Shown in pieces: positions 44,590-55,612 of a stretch of 64,000 bases of DNA. The notes under the pieces are model-generated. The model was not told the DNA's origin. It was given only the letters and a program-made list of their open reading frames with translations, and searched no databases. Source of the stretch: Platerodrilus igneus. Its lineage: Eukaryota; Arthropoda; Insecta; Coleoptera; Lycidae. The position numbers and the translations under genes were made by a program. The DNA lies in contig JARFIW010001082.1 in assembly GCA_036346225.1 (NCBI GenBank), positions 5,022,001 to 5,086,000 on the forward strand. Reading direction: 5' to 3'. Positions within the stretch are counted from its first letter, which is position 1, and the number at the start of each line of letters is the position of its first letter.

Positions 44590-45387
44590 CTAATGTTGAG
44601 TTTCTTTTGAATTGTACAAATGTACGGTTTTTTCTTTAGTTGCATCATACGGTTCTTTATTCCACCATAATACATTGCGTTTCTTTGAAGTCGCTGTTGC
44701 TCTAGAAATACTCGATTCAGCAGCTTTTAATATTGCATTTGTAATACCATCTACCGCAGATTTAACATTGTCGGTCAACTGGAAAGGTTCTAGATTTTGT
44801 CGAAACAGCTTCCAATTAGCTTTCTTCATTTTTCACGTTTGGCACTGAAAAGTGTTGATATTAGTTATAGGAAGTGATATGCATATTGGAAGATGATCTG
44901 AATGCATATCGTCCACCACCTGCCATGAAAGGTATAGAGCTAGTTGTGGAGAACAGAAGGATATATCTATCATAGACAAATTATTTGACCTTTCATTTAG
45001 GTACGTCCCTACTCCTGAATTAAGTACAATCAAATCATGTTCTTCAATTAATTTTGCTATTTTAGTGCCTGAAGGGCTTGCCTTTAGAGAACCCCAGAGA
45101 GAATGATGTGCATTAAAATTCCCTAACACCAAATATAAGGGCGGTAGTTGTTGTAAGGCTCGATGGATGGGCGGGATATCCTTTCTAAATATGTTGTAGT
45201 TTCTTAGCGAAAACTTATCATGCGGTTTGAAATGCGTTTCTTGGATACAAAAAATTATTGGATTATATTGCGCCATTAAAAGTTGAATAGCATGTAGGTG
45301 GAATCTACATCCGTTACAGTTCCATTGTAGTATATTATCCAATGCGGAAATTATATTTATAGACCTATGTAATACAAATTGGCGCAA
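44590..45387 (-). pseudogene. I-clade LINE ORF2: endonuclease (internally deleted) and linker
   Basis: AP-endonuclease-like domain that nicks target DNA. Frame 45387-44833: ILQWNCNGCRFHLHAIQLLM, PIIFCIQETHFKP (catalytic Glu), then NYNIFRKDIPP jumps straight to YLVLGNFNAHHSLWGS. About 70-80 residues usually lie between these points (the GVAILV and IYLPP region), so an in-frame internal deletion is inferred. The usual GDFNAHH has Asn for Asp (GNFNAHH). The end has SMIDISFCSP and SDHLPICIS, both catalytic elements. Frame 44829-44590 is the endonuclease-RT linker (NVLWWNKEPYD). Position after ORF1 is standard. Confidence 0.87.
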
Positions 45388-45408
45388 AGAAACTATAACA
45401 GTTTATAA

Positions 45409-46955
45409 TTATTTCTTGCGAGGTTTGCCCTTTGGCCACCCCTTTTGACCTGCTGTAGAGCCGTCTGTATCGCTGTCACTTGCAAGTGAACCTTCCTTAT
45501 AATTAGTTATCTGCCTTTTACGCTTTTCGTTACTAGATTGTGATACAGGGGCGGTATCTAATGTGCGCTCCCCCTCCTCCATTGGTTGAACTCGATTTTT
45601 ATATTTAGCAATCTCAAGCGATTGAATTACAGGCATTTTTGATAAGCGGCTAGTGTCCCTTAAATTAGTTGACAAACTTCGGATGGAAGATGACTTCATT
45701 CTTGGATGCGATGGTGAAAATGTGATTGACGGTATCGTAAGTGGTTTAAATACAGGTTCTTTGGGCACAACCTCGGGCATGTGGTGAAAACTTCATTTTA
45801 ATCATTTCTTCAAAAACTTTAGTCATTTCAGGTATTAACGCAGCTATTAAAGGTTTCACATCTAAAGTAGGCGCTGACGCTACCTTTTTGGCAGCTTGTG
45901 CCATAAGACACTCCTACGGATGGAGGTGATTTTAATATCACCTCCCTCTTTGCATCAAAGTAACTAACTCTGTTAAGCGTTTGATATCGCTTGATTTCCT
46001 GCTCCAGTTTAAATTTTGGACACTCTTTGGATTTGAATAATGGTTGCCATTACAGTTTACACATTCACTGACGGTCTATTACAATTGGCAGCTGTGTGCC
46101 CAAACAACTGACATCGAAAGCAACGCAAAGAGTCGGAATGTACGCCCTCACGGAAAGGGAGTAAAAAGCTACATTTATCTTATTCGGAAGCGATTTCTTT
46201 TAAAAGTTAGAATAATCGATGCAGTATTTTGTACCCGACCATCTCTTCTAACAGTTATCCGTTTTGCGTCCACTACTCCTGATTCCGACAACTCCTCTAT
46301 TATTTCCTCTAACGAACAATTCAACAGGTCATTACAAGTAATAACCCCTTTTGTTAAATTAAGTGTCTTATGTGCCACTACTGATACAACATGATCCCCA
46401 GGTGTCTTAATTTTCTGTATTAAAGATGCTTGCTTAGCGTTGGAAACTTCAACCAATAATCTTTCTTTAATTTTTTTAATATTTTTAACTCTTCCAATCT
46501 CCCCCATATACACATCTTTGTATGAGAAAGGGGTTTACTGTTCCAAAATCTCCATTCTCCATTTTGACAACATAAAAGGACGAAAACGAACTATTACTAC
46601 ATGCATTATTCTCATTCCTAACATTATACAATTTTTTCCCTAACTGACTCGAATATCTGTCTACCTTACATATAATTGTGCGGTTTGTCTCCGCTTTTTT
46701 CTCTAAAACCTTTGACATTGGTTGAGGACTTGGATCAGCCATTGAGGCATTGCCCAGTTTAATTTTATTATTGCTATCACCAGCATTTGAGATTAATCCC
46801 ATATCATTTTGGGACCGTGGGGTTTTATTCCCTGAAGGTTGTTTATTGAGAGTGCTGCAATTCTCTAACTCTGCAGCAAGATCTAGATTTGAGGTAGGGA
46901 CCTCGGTTGCGTTGGGTGGCGCGTTTATCGTTTCAACATTGCTTTCATAATTCAT
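45409..46955 (-). pseudogene. I-clade LINE ORF1 (Gag-like, zinc knuckle)
   Basis: Nucleic-acid-binding ORF1 of the LINE, in at least three frames. The likely start is the ATG at 46955 (MNYESNVETINAPPN). 46900-46500 is a low-complexity N-terminal part; 46513-46175 reads IGRVKNIKKIKERLLVEVSN, HKTLNLTKGVITCNDLL and EELSESGVVDAKRITVRRDG, a fold typical of I-clade ORF1. Near 46118-46075 there is one complete zinc knuckle CFRCQLFGHTAANC (C-x2-C-x4-H-x4-C). Then KSKECPKFKLEQEIKRYQTL, a hallmark block of I-type ORF1. The last frame (45780-45409) is Ser/Lys-rich and ends GQKGWPKGKPRKK, 22 bp before ORF2. Confidence 0.82.
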
Positions 46956-47159
46956 TATAATTAGAAGTCGGCGTGTATTGTGTAGATGTGTTACTATTGA
47001 CATGTGCCTTAGCTCGCACAGGTGTGTGTGTATGTATGTGTATTTTGCGTAATACCGCGATTTCTCCCCAAGCTCCCAAGAACCCCCGCAACAGAAGCAT
47101 GGCAGTGGCCTCGGCAAAACCCCCCCCCACCCCCATCAGCAGGGCCCAATCTGGGTACC

Positions 47160-47826
47160 ACCCAGCACTATTAAAGGGGGCAAGATTATGCACCAGTTGA
47201 TAGGACAGTCTCCCTTTTGATTAGAAGGGGTTCGGGTTCCTGTCCTACCTGGCGGTCCGGGTGCGCCACTCCCAGTTTCTAAGCTGTACCCTCTACCGAT
47301 GCAACCCCCCACCGCGACTCCGAAGAGCAGAAGGTGGAAGAACGGATCACATATAGACTGTATGTATGGAATGCAAGTGTCGTGTGAGTGAGGTGTTTGT
47401 GTGTGTATGTGTGAACGATGGGATGGAATGGACTGGTTGGGATGTGGATACAGGGAAGAGTAGGGTAAGGATAGGGGGTAGGTTTGACTGTACCCCGATA
47501 CACGTGGTTTGTGTACCAGAGCGAGTTACCCAATTGGGTGGTGATTGGTCTAGCTGTATCTCGCCCCATGTGAGAAAAATGTGGCGAGGCGAGCAAAGGC
47601 CTGTAAGGGAGGGAAGGAGCCGTGCTGTACCCAGGAACACTTGGCTGGTGTTCCCGGGCGAGCGCTCTCTGTGGTTGAGGGAATGTAGGGGCCGGACAGC
47701 GAATAGCTGAGCTCGGGTACCTCGGGTTTGCCATGCCCGTACCTGTTTGGGAACTAACAGGTCCCTGAGGGCAAAAATTTATTTATTTCTATTTCGTTTG
47801 AATTGCATATTATATCAATAAAGACC

Positions 47827-47828
<2 letters not shown>
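47160..47828 (+). mobile_element. 3' end of a non-LTR retrotransposon (plus strand)
   Basis: G+C-rich block unlike its surroundings, ending with ATATCAATAAAGACC (polyadenylation-like) followed at once by a (TTA)n tract. Near the end, ACCTGTT-TGGGAACT-AACAGGT (about 47739-47760) forms a 7-bp hairpin, as often found at LINE 3' ends where RT recognises its RNA. No RT motifs are seen upstream, so it is a 5'-truncated copy. It abuts the 5' end of the I-clade LINE on the opposite strand. Clade unknown. Confidence 0.55.
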
Positions 47829-47891
<63 letters not shown>

Positions 47892-47896
47892 TATTC
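47828..47896. repeat. (TTA)n microsatellite / LINE tail
   Basis: About 22 TTA units, ending with one ACT variant. It probably grew from the short-repeat tail of the LINE ending here. Confidence 0.9.
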
Positions 47897-47899
47897 ACC

Positions 47900-48260
47900 G
47901 GCCCCAGTGTCTCGATTGGTTAGCGAGTCAGTGAACTAATATAACATTAAAAATCAATTTGCCTTGTGCAATCACTAGCATTTGTAATTAATAGTTCGCT
48001 TATAGCCGTAAATTTGAGCGTCGCTTCTTGTGTATATCCGACATAAGTTGAAAGCTTAACACTTAATTAAACGCATCGACCGCGAAAATCAAAAATACAG
48101 GTTCGAATCCTATCTGGGACTTTATATTTTCCATCTTTCAATTACTAGCTCGATTTAAAATGATCATTTAGGCTTTACATAAAAGTCTAAGTCATTATTT
48201 CATCTTATTAACTAATGTAACATTAAAAATCAATTCGTCTTGTGAAATTACTATTTTTTA
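47900..48260 (+). repeat. tRNA-like halves with a ~45-bp direct repeat
   Basis: TGTCTCGATTGGTTAGCGAG (about 47912-47931) resembles a tRNA D-arm/A box, and AGGTTCGAATCCTATCTGGG (48099-48118) a T arm/B box, 170 bp apart. AACTAATATAACATTAAAAA and ATCAATTTG recur as AACTAATGTAACATTAAAAA and ATCAATTCG 273 bp further on. It looks like overlapping copies of a tRNA-derived SINE, poorly resolved. Confidence 0.4.
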
Positions 48261-49657
48261 ATAATTATTCAATTTCAGTAGCTCGTTAGCTAATCTGTAA
48301 TTTAACCCATTTAATTCATGTTGATAGGCAATCCTCATCTTAATCTGCATTTTTCTAAATTTAATTTCTTCATTACTAAATTGCCTTCAACTAAATATAA
48401 GCAAGCATAGATTTGAAAATTATACATGAAGCTTTAGGAGCTTTATTATTTGAAGAGAGTGCTAGAGATTTAAAAAACAGATTTAATCGACAAATAGTAT
48501 TGGTTTGTAATTCGAATTGAACTTCAGCTGCATGCGAAATAATTTAAAGTCTGAAAATCTAATAGCAAAAAAAAACCGAATCGTTTGGGACATAATTGAA
48601 TGGAATGACTGAATGAATAAGTCTGGATCTAGAAATCGCAGTAGACGGCGACTTCCATTACTCGAAATAATTAAACGTTTAAAATAGAGTATTGTGTATT
48701 TATCAGCACCAAACAGACAATTTCTCTTTAAGCACCTTCGTAGCATCTCAGAAATTAAAATGACTTATTACTACCTAGGGTAAAAAACATAACAAAAACG
48801 AGTTTTAGAAATGAGGGTTGTATAAAAACGACCCATTTAACAGCACAATACTAAATCTAATTTATTAGTACGAAACTCGGTACATGAAGGGTTGCTGAAG
48901 CCGACGTCTGTAGAAACCTTGAAATTTTCAAACTCTTAGCTTTCGTTATGAAGAAAACAAAAACATAAGAAGTTAGGGCTTCCTGTTCTACAATTTTGTC
49001 AGGAAACCGAGATGGAATATGAAATATATTTTAACTCCCTAAACTTCGAATAAATTAGCCTATATGACGTTATTGACCTGATTTATTGAAAGAAGCTGAT
49101 CTAAAGTGTAACAAAAGGAAACTATTTCAAAGTTATGTAGAAGAATCAATAGATGACATATAGCTAATGGTATATACATTAAAACTCCTTAACTTCTCCA
49201 TTTATTTTCAGTTGTTCTTTACAGTATAAAACTTATGCGAAACTAACTGTATCTTTGGAAAACTGTCCAAAATATAGGTTGTATGAATTATGTAGTCGAC
49301 AGCGAAAACTTAAAAAAATTGCTTTTCTAAATCCTTGTTTGCAATGAAATAACTAAGTAAAGAACAGCGTTAATTTGGATAACCCCCTAGCGATTTTAGA
49401 ACTTGATGCATAACTTTCGTAATATTATTCAATGCACACGCATATGAGTTTAGGTTTATATTTTATTTTGGTAGATAAGCTAAACGCCTTCAGACCCGCA
49501 GTCGGCAATTTTTACATTTATTTTTCCACAAGAAAATCTACGGTCAAAAAAATACAAATGGCCAGAATAAATCTTATCTTTTCTTATGGATATATACACG
49601 TAAAAGTGGTTGATTTTGAGGCAGAAATCGCCAATCTTATCAAACTTAGCTTGGCAA

Positions 49658-49661
<4 letters not shown>
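48261..49661. other. AT-rich DNA, no gene seen
   Basis: Only short frames without motifs. Confidence 0.45.

Positions 49662-49695
<34 letters not shown>
49662..49695. repeat. (AT)n microsatellite
   Basis: Uninterrupted AT run left of element X copy C. Confidence 0.95.
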
Positions 49696-49696
<1 letters not shown>

Positions 49697-49779
49697 TACT
49701 GTGAATCGTGGACTTACGGGTTTGACATCGCCAGTGTCAACACTGATTTTCAAAAATTTAAAAATTTTAACAAAAAAAA

Positions 49780-51730
49780 ATTCTTACCCTGATTTCTGCT
49801 TCAAAATATCTTCAGCAGCTTCCCTGGCTAGCTCAGCCGTGCCTCTTCTCGGACACCTAAATTTACAATCATTCTTCCTTCCCACTCACACACAATTCAA
49901 TAAAATCACCAAATAATACAACAATCATGCAATCTTTATTTACCGCTATTTACAAACAACTATTCACAGTTTGGTACACTAATTACAACTCAATAAGTGA
50001 TATTTTTGTAAAGTCCTTGTTTTAAATTATAATTATTTGCAAACACCTTTAATACAATAGGAGTAGATGGGCCCCAAATAACACCCTATATTTATTGCGC
50101 ACTGGAGTATGGTGAGCTCATAATAACCCAGTTTATTAATGTATGCCTTTTACTGTGCATAAAATTACTACAAAATTAATAAACCCATGTACCCTTAACA
50201 ATCCAATTTAAATTCATAATGAAACTTAGTAAGCTTTACACACACCTTTTTTTCAATATTTAAAATAACCCTACTAATTGTCAAGTACACGTATCTTTTC
50301 CGATACGTTATATAACCATAAATAACCCCAATGTTCACTCACACATCAAATTCCAAAAGTTTATCCGATAACAGAAAATTCAAATGAGTTACCTGGAAAT
50401 GCTTCAAGTCTCCATCTCCTTCGATGATGCTCCACAGACCCCTTGGCTTCGTGACTATGCGCTCTGATACTCCATATATTTATAGATGATAACCCAATAT
50501 ACGCCGAGCTCTTTGCTACCAATTACCATTCCATCACAGCATACAAATTCACGTATATTATACTCTTGTTTGTTGAATTATTAGCTTGTTATGGTATTAG
50601 TTGAACCTCGGTTAATTTAATTCACTCGACACTACTCACGTTAATAACTATAAGGCCTCAACTTACCACGTTATAAGTGCTAATACTACTTTTACTGAAT
50701 TATAAATTTTTTCAATACTCACAAGACTATATCTAACGTCGGTTTATTGTTATAAGTAGTCTAAAGCGATGAAAATACAAAGAGAGCCCTCCTAATTTTC
50801 TTAGAGTATTTATATCATTCAAACCTGCCACCTCTAGGCAACACTTCACGCGAAGTACTTATTTTAAAATAACACTTCTGCAAATTTTGATATAACTGAC
50901 TTAAAGCTTCCAAAAATTCACTTCGTGGACGCGCTATATGATCCAAAAAATCGCTCTCACCTGTCGCGTGTTCGTCCGTTGTAAAACTACTTGTTTCAAC
51001 CAATGATACTGTTCTGTGTCGTCATAAAACTCTACCTGTAATATTTTTATCTCTGTCTTATGCATATTTGATGTCGCATTCCAAACCCCACTTGAGTTAT
51101 AGAAAATCGATATAGCTGACCGCGTCTCATGACTCCACGTGGATTGAGTACGTGCGTTTTGAATGCTAATGTTTTTATATCCGTCTCTATCTGTAGCATA
51201 TTATTGATCGTGCATCTCTTCTGCTCTTTAAGAAACTTTGGTACCTTGTTATTTGGAGCAACTGACGGTTGGAAATATTTTCTTTAAAGTCCGCTTTATT
51301 ATGCTGATAAATTCGAAGAAGGTAACCTTTTAAATATGCAGGTGTTTTTAATTATTGACTGTTTAAAATAGCAATTCTTGGAGTCTATATTTCACGGTAT
51401 TCGATACAACTGACGTCCTTGTTTGCTACCACAAAACCTTTTGCCTTGGGATTATTGATTTTCTATACCCTGGTGCGTTTTTTAATGGTATTACACGTTG
51501 AATTAAAATAAATTAAATTAATTATGCGTTTTTATTTGTTTTTTAAAACTGGTTTTCTATATGTACCTTTAACCTTTCCATCATGAATTATAAAAATACG
51601 TTAATCCTTGTCCGTTTAAATTAAATAAATGAAATAAATTTTGCGCGTAAATAAATTGTTCGTTTTTCTATACAGGGTATTTGAAATTGCATTGCTTATC
51701 CCAAATTTAACCCTTTAAATCCATAACAAT
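49780..51730 (-). repeat. element X, copy C (full length, minus strand)
   Basis: Starts on the minus strand with TGTTATGGATTTAAAGGG beside (AT)n at 51730. It is collinear with copies A and B: CACCTGCATATTT, CTCAATCCACGTGGAGTC, ATATGCATAAG, the TATA box GATATAAATACTC (about 50812), TTCCAGGTAAC (about 50390, possible splice donor), GAGCTCACCATACTCCAG, GGGGCCCATCTACTCC, and AATAAAGATTGCATGATTG near 49930. Past the signal it continues to TCAGGGTAAGAA at 49781. The 62-codon minus frame at 50815-51003 lies in a part not conserved in copy B. Confidence 0.75.
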
Positions 51731-51752
51731 ATATATATATATATATATATAT
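51726..51752. repeat. (AT)n microsatellite between element X and PLE-C
   Basis: Short AT run at the boundary of the two elements. Confidence 0.9.
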
Positions 51753-52639
51753 AATTTAAAATTGATTTGTGGGTTTGAGGTCTCTGGATTAAGTTGAAAA
51801 CTCTTTTTTATGGCCTAAATTTTCGAATTTATTTAAATTCTTGATCACAGGCTATAAACTTGAGATTAATTGAAAACTAGCATAACAAACATTATAAAAA
51901 TCTTGGAAAAACTTGTAAAACTAACAAAATTAAACGTTTTTAAATATAAACTGTAAACATTAAACTTGTAAATACTCCCTGTATGTTTGTTGTGGTTTGT
52001 TCAGCATTTTTCTTAATCTTCTTTGGGAATGAAACCACTCATAGTTTTTAAAATCTATTTTATTTACGTTTCGATCCATGACCTAGGATCGTTGTCAAAA
52101 TAATAAAAACTTCAAGTTTGACGTTTAAGACATAAATTGAAGGTTACTTTGATTTATTGATGTTTGAAATATTTGGTTTGAGTACACTAAGCAAAAATTT
52201 TTAAAGTTTAAAAGAATGATTGCCTTCAATTTGTGTTGCGACCTGGGATCGACTTTCCTATGGTAGCCAATACGCTTAACGTGAAATCAGCTGATTAATT
52301 TTTATTGGTGAATTTTATATAAATTCAATAACTTTGAAATTGGCATTTTTTAACATGTTTCTATTTATACAATTGAGAGATTTCTGATTTTATGTCTTAT
52401 TTTACCGAGATTCAGTGAAGGGGGTTAAGCAACCTGTGGCTACCAAGATCCCCCAACATTTATAATTTGCCGAAATAATGGTTTTCTAGTTAATATGCTT
52501 ATTGTTATGTAATTAGTTATTGTATGTATAAATAGAAATCATGTATGTAGGCTGTATTTCATGTTAATATCGCAAGGAAAACCCACGAAAAACTTGCAAT
52601 GCTACCTAGATATTGTGGGCATTTGATCTTCATTTGTTA

Positions 52640-52965
52640 TTTCTTTTGTTATTTCTTTTAGTAATGGAATCCATTGTTTACTGAAAGTCACGGATTCGTT
52701 TGCAACGCAGTTATTTTTATGTAGGGTTATATAGGCAGCTTCTTTGATTTTGCGTTTTTGGTTGTTTTCTTCTTTGTCGATAATTTTGCATCTTCCATTT
52801 TATTTTATGACTGAGTCCCATGCATGTTGGCAAATCATGGATTTTCAAATTTTCTATTTTTATATATGATTTATGTTCTCTTAATCGAACTTCAAATGGT
52901 CTGAAGTTTCTCCTATATAAAACTTATTACATTCGCACGGTATTTTGTAGATACAGTTTTTGAAT
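52640..52965 (-). pseudogene. PLE-C GIY-YIG endonuclease (left copy)
   Basis: Minus strand from 52965: a frame giving IYKIPCECNKFYIGETSEXF-like sequence (GAAACTTC near 52905), VRLREHKSYI, then the later blocks around 52760-52640 (IDKEENNQKRKIKEAAYITL and NNCVANESVTFSKQWIPLLK). The Cys pair, YIGET, R-x2-H and Glu of KEAAYI are the GIY-YIG pattern used by PLEs. A frame change occurs near 52800. The same domain in the right copy is at 56520-56870. Confidence 0.7.
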
Positions 52966-53053
52966 TTTGTATTGCGTTTTGGGTTTTGTTTTGTTAATTG
53001 TGCTCTTAGTGTATTGTTGGTTCTAAATACTGTTTTAATTCTAAATTTGTTTC

Positions 53054-54597
53054 CTATTCTTTGAATTTTTCGGAGAATCCTTTTATGTATGGTATTGAGA
53101 GCATTTTGTGGTGTGTATCGTTGTTTTGTTTTCTTTTCTTTATTTTTAGGGTTTTATTCATTTCTTTCTCTATTATTCTTTTAGGATATTTGTTTTCTAT
53201 TAGTGTACATCTGATTAAGTCTTTCTCTTTCTTTAAAATTTCTTCGTTTGATGATATTAATTTTGCTCTATCATACATGGTTTTGATAATTCCTCGTTTG
53301 ACACATTGTGGGTGGTTTGAATCGAAGTTTAAGTATCTGTTTGTGTGCGTTGGTTTTCTATATACCGATGTATTAATTGTTGTATCGTTTTTGCTAACTA
53401 GAATATCTAAAAACGGAAGTTTTCCATGTTGTTCTAATTCATATGTGAATTTAATAGTTGGTTCTATTTCGTTAATTGACTGTATAAAGTTTTAATTAAT
53501 TCTATATTATGAGGCCAAATAGCATAAACATCATCAACGTATCTCCACCAGATCAATGGTTTCAATTCTTGTGTGAATATCACATCTTTTTCGAATTCCT
53601 CCATGAATATATTACTGAAGATTGGGGATAGTGGACTTCCCATTGCCATTCCGAAGCTTTGTTTGTAAAATTGATCATTTATTTGAAAATATGTGGTATT
53701 TACGCATAAACCAAGTAATTCCATAATCGATGATATACTTAGTTTTGTTCTTTCTTTAAGATTGCCATCTTTTCGAGTTTGTTTTTATAATATTAAGCGT
53801 TTTGTTTATAGGGACATTTGTAAAGAGATTTACTACATCAAAGCTTACTATTGTGTGTATTTTCAATTTTATGTTTGATAGTTTTTCTAAAAGTGTTGGT
53901 TGTTTTAATGAAAGAATCCGTTTTGCCTGCTAATGGATTTATAATTTTTAGTAGAAATTTTGCTAAATTATGGCATGGTGAATCTATTGAGCTTACGATA
54001 GGTCTTAGAGGAATGTCTTTTATGAATTTTGGTAAACCGTAAAAGTGGGGTGGTTTACTGTAATGTGGGACTAGTTTACTTCTTTCTTTGTCTTCAATTC
54101 ATTTTAAATTTAAATAGAGTTTTGTATATTTTATTTTCAATTGATTTTGTTGGGTCCGTTTCTAAACTGGTGTAATTCTCAGTGTTCAATAGTTCGTTGA
54201 CTTTTGTGTTGTAATCGTTTTATTCATTATTACTGTTGCATTGCCTTTGTCAGCAGGTAGAATTATAATTGAGTTATCGTTTTTAGATTGCGAATTGCTT
54301 TTATTTCGTTATTACTACATTTGGCTTTATTTTGTGATTCTTTTCTATTTCGATTTTACATCGTATTCTAAATTCGTTTGCTTGATCTTCTTCGAGTTGG
54401 TTTGCTGTTTTCTCAATACAGCTAATTATTTCAAAGGTTGGTATTGATTTTGGTGTTACTGCAAAATTAAGGCCTTTTGAAAGAATTGATTTTTCTGTGT
54501 CGTTAATAGTTCTGTTTGATAAATTTATCACGGTGTTTAGCATGGTGTTCCTGTTTTCTAACGTTTTAGTTTGTGTGTTATTTTTCTCTATAAATAG
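53054..54597 (-). pseudogene. PLE-C reverse transcriptase (left copy), fragmented
   Basis: Several frames of the PLE RT. 54597-54301: IEKNNTQTKTLENRNTM and LSKGLNFAVTPKSIPTFEII, the N-terminal PLE region. 54240-54000: frameshifted ADKGNATVIM and FYGLPKF region, KDIPLRPIVSS. 53724-53464: MELLGLCVNTTYFQINDQFY, MGSPLSPIFSNIFMEEFEKD and the catalytic WWRYVDDVYAIW. 53460-53280: LPFLDILVS-like and KPTHTNRYLNFDSNH. 53278-53054: thumb (MYDRAKLISSNEEIL). At least four frameshifts; the right copy is more continuous. Confidence 0.85.
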
Positions 54598-55612
54598 AAT
54601 CAAATTTGGAAAGACAAGCAATAAACTATCAAGAATTCTCGAAAGAGCAAGTTACAGTATGATGAGGGAAAGACTACAAAACCACCGACACATTATTTAT
54701 AAGTTAAAACAAGATATTGAGGGCATTATAAATTTCATACGAATAAAGGTAACAAAATATGATTTTGATAAAATTCTCGTTAGTGCAAAAACCTACTACG
54801 AATCAGTATTTTCCAAACAAAAAGAAATTCACATAAAGAAATTTAATAACCTATTTATAGAGAAAAATAACACACAAACTAAAACGTTAGAAAACAGGAA
54901 CACCATGCTAAATACCGTGATAAATTTATCAAACAGAACTATTAACGACACAGAAAAATCAATTCTTTCAAAAGGCCTTAATTTTGCAGTAACACCAAAA
55001 TCAATACCAACCTTTGAAATAATTAGCTGTATTGAGAAAACAGCAAACCAACTCGAAGAAGATCAAGCAAACGAATTTAGAATACGATGTAAAATCGAAA
55101 TAGAAAAGAATCACAAAATAAAGCCAAATGTAAGTAATAACGAAATAAAAGCAATTCGCAATCTAAAAAACGATAACTCAATTATAATTCTACCTGCTGA
55201 CAAAGGCAATGCAACAGTAATAATGAATAAAAACGATTACAACACAAAAGTCAACGAACTATTGAACACTGAGAATTACACCAGTTTAGAAACGGACCCA
55301 ACAAAATCAATTGAAAATAAAATATACAAAACTCTATATAAATTTAAAAATGAATTCGAAGACAAAGAAAGAAGTAAACTAGTCCCACATTACAGTAAAC
55401 CACCCCACTTTTACGGTTTACCAAAAATTCATAAAAAAGACATTCCTCTAAGACCTATCGTAAGCTCAATAGATTCACCATGCCATAATTTAGCAAAATT
55501 TCTACTAAAAATTATAAATCCATTAGCAGGCAAAACGGATTCTTTCATTAAAACAACCAACACTTTTAGAAAAACTATCAAACATAAAATTGAAAATACA
55601 CACACAATGTAA
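54597..55612 (+). pseudogene. PLE-C N-terminal region and first RT motifs (right copy)
   Basis: Plus-strand frame of about 340 codons belonging to the element (the first ~33 codons of the open frame come from the opposite strand of the left copy). In order: NRIKFGKTSNKLSRILERAS, a helical N-terminal domain, LSKGLNFAVTPKSIPTFEII, the PLE-specific PADKGNATVIM (DKG motif), YGLPKIHKKDIPLRPIVSS, HNLAKFLLKIINPLAGKTDS, and a stop at 55612 where the next motif SFDVVNLFTNVP begins in another frame. This is the most complete PLE N-terminus in the window, and its start codon is not certain. Confidence 0.88.

Larger units (their letters stand above)
51753..54597 (-). mobile_element. PLE-C, left (minus) copy
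   Basis: About 2.85 kb: end module 51770-51855, 3' region with the second hammerhead-like motif (52066-52098), endonuclease (about 52640-52960), RT, and truncation at about 54597 where the right copy begins head to head. It mirrors 54853-57892 at high identity. Confidence 0.9.

Noticed and set aside
46485..47200. Overlapping frames on both strands near the I-clade LINE 5' end as separate genes
   Set aside because: They overlap ORF1 or its G+C-rich 5' flank, have no motifs and are best read as shadows.
47279..47734. 151-residue Pro/Thr/His-rich minus-strand protein
   Set aside because: Antisense of the G+C-rich 3' end of a plus-strand LINE; no domain.
49780..51730. Element X as a bona fide LTR with defined TG...CA ends
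   Set aside because: The 5' TGT start is clear, but no consistent CA end, primer-binding site or second LTR could be placed.
54497..54596. N-terminal 33 residues of the long PLE-C frame as part of the protein
   Set aside because: They derive from the antisense strand of the left copy; the element sequence begins at the junction near 54597.
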